Source of the DNA: Nocardia takedensis NBRC 100417
Lineage (GTDB): Bacteria; Actinomycetota; Actinomycetes; Mycobacteriales; Mycobacteriaceae
Length of the DNA: 32,469 nt
Reading direction: 5' to 3'
Assembly: GCF_000308695.1 (NCBI RefSeq)
Contig: NZ_BAGG01000063.1
Coordinates: forward strand, 1-32,469
Shown: one piece after another, positions 32,379 to 32,469 of the stretch
How positions within the stretch are numbered: the stretch's first letter is position 1
How the letters are laid out: the number at the start of each line of letters is the position of its first letter
Translations under genes and position numbers: made by a program
The notes under the pieces: generated by a model
What the model was told of the DNA's origin: nothing
The model's database searches: none
The model's input: only the letters and a program-made list of their open reading frames with translations

Positions 32379-32469
32379 CGCTGATCCTGACCCGCTCCGA
32401 CGTCCTGGCGATGATCGACGCCCCCGAGGTCGCCGCCGCGGTGCGCGCCGCGCACGCCGACCTCGCCCG
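32375..32469 (+). CDS. Ornithine cyclodeaminase/mu-crystallin family protein (N-terminal fragment)
   Basis: Only the first 31 codons are present before the window ends: MTLILTRSDVLAMIDAPEV, then AAAVRAAHADLA. The pattern (ILTRSDV, a short helix, then AV..AH..LA) is typical of the start of ornithine cyclodeaminase/mu-crystallin proteins, NAD(P)-dependent enzymes that include imine reductases and amino-acid cyclodeaminases. ATG 32375 overlaps the permease stop, placing it in the importer operon as a probable catabolic enzyme. The family call rests on a short segment. Confidence 0.65.
   Translation, partial: MTLILTRSDVLAMIDAPEVAAAVRAAHADLA

Overview
The window is high-GC actinobacterial chromosome. 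Codon bias, leaderless-looking promoters, a TerD/TerC pair, an MMPL transporter and a bacteriophytochrome suggest a Nocardia- or Rhodococcus-like member of the Mycobacteriales; the genus is an inference from gene content. I see no rRNA, tRNA, CRISPR array, complete insertion sequence or replication origin.

Layout: (1) 1-2561, methionine/folate metabolism: the 3' two-thirds of metE, a strong hairpin, then metF. (2) 2690-7449, a four-gene minus-strand operon (FMNH2-dependent monooxygenase, CaiB/BaiF CoA transferase, CitE-type CoA-ester lyase, flavin reductase) divergent from its probable GntR/FCD repressor. A perfect 16-bp palindrome sits in the operon's -35/-10 spacer. (3) 7463-8383, a DUF2797-type protein. 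(4) 8590-13338, a signalling module: a SpoIIE/PP2C phosphatase overlapping a small Rcp1-like response regulator, divergent from a bacteriophytochrome histidine kinase. (5) 13563-17145: terD, a dedA gene preceded by a coupled 29-codon upstream ORF, a MerR regulator and a subtilase without a signal peptide. (6) 17146-20714, a decayed region: a frameshifted CBS gene divergent from terC, a small winged-helix protein, and a serine recombinase broken by two frameshifts with a resolvase-type site nearby. (7) 20715-28035: an MMPL transporter that appears to lack TM7, a VOC protein, a polytopic GT-C-like membrane protein, a membrane-anchored solute-binding-like protein with a cytoplasmic helical domain, and an alpha/beta hydrolase. 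(8) 28039-32469: a GntR/FCD regulator divergent from an ABC importer operon (double ATPase and two permeases) of the BMP/guanosine type, running into an ornithine-cyclodeaminase-family gene cut by the window end.

How genes may work together: the region 2 proteins fit a pathway in which a two-component flavin monooxygenase oxidises a substrate that is then activated to a CoA ester and cleaved. The region 4 proteins fit a red/far-red sensor feeding a response regulator and a partner-switching phosphatase. Region 8 fits uptake of a small nucleoside- or ureide-like compound with one catabolic enzyme attached. These links rest on adjacency and family knowledge and are untested.
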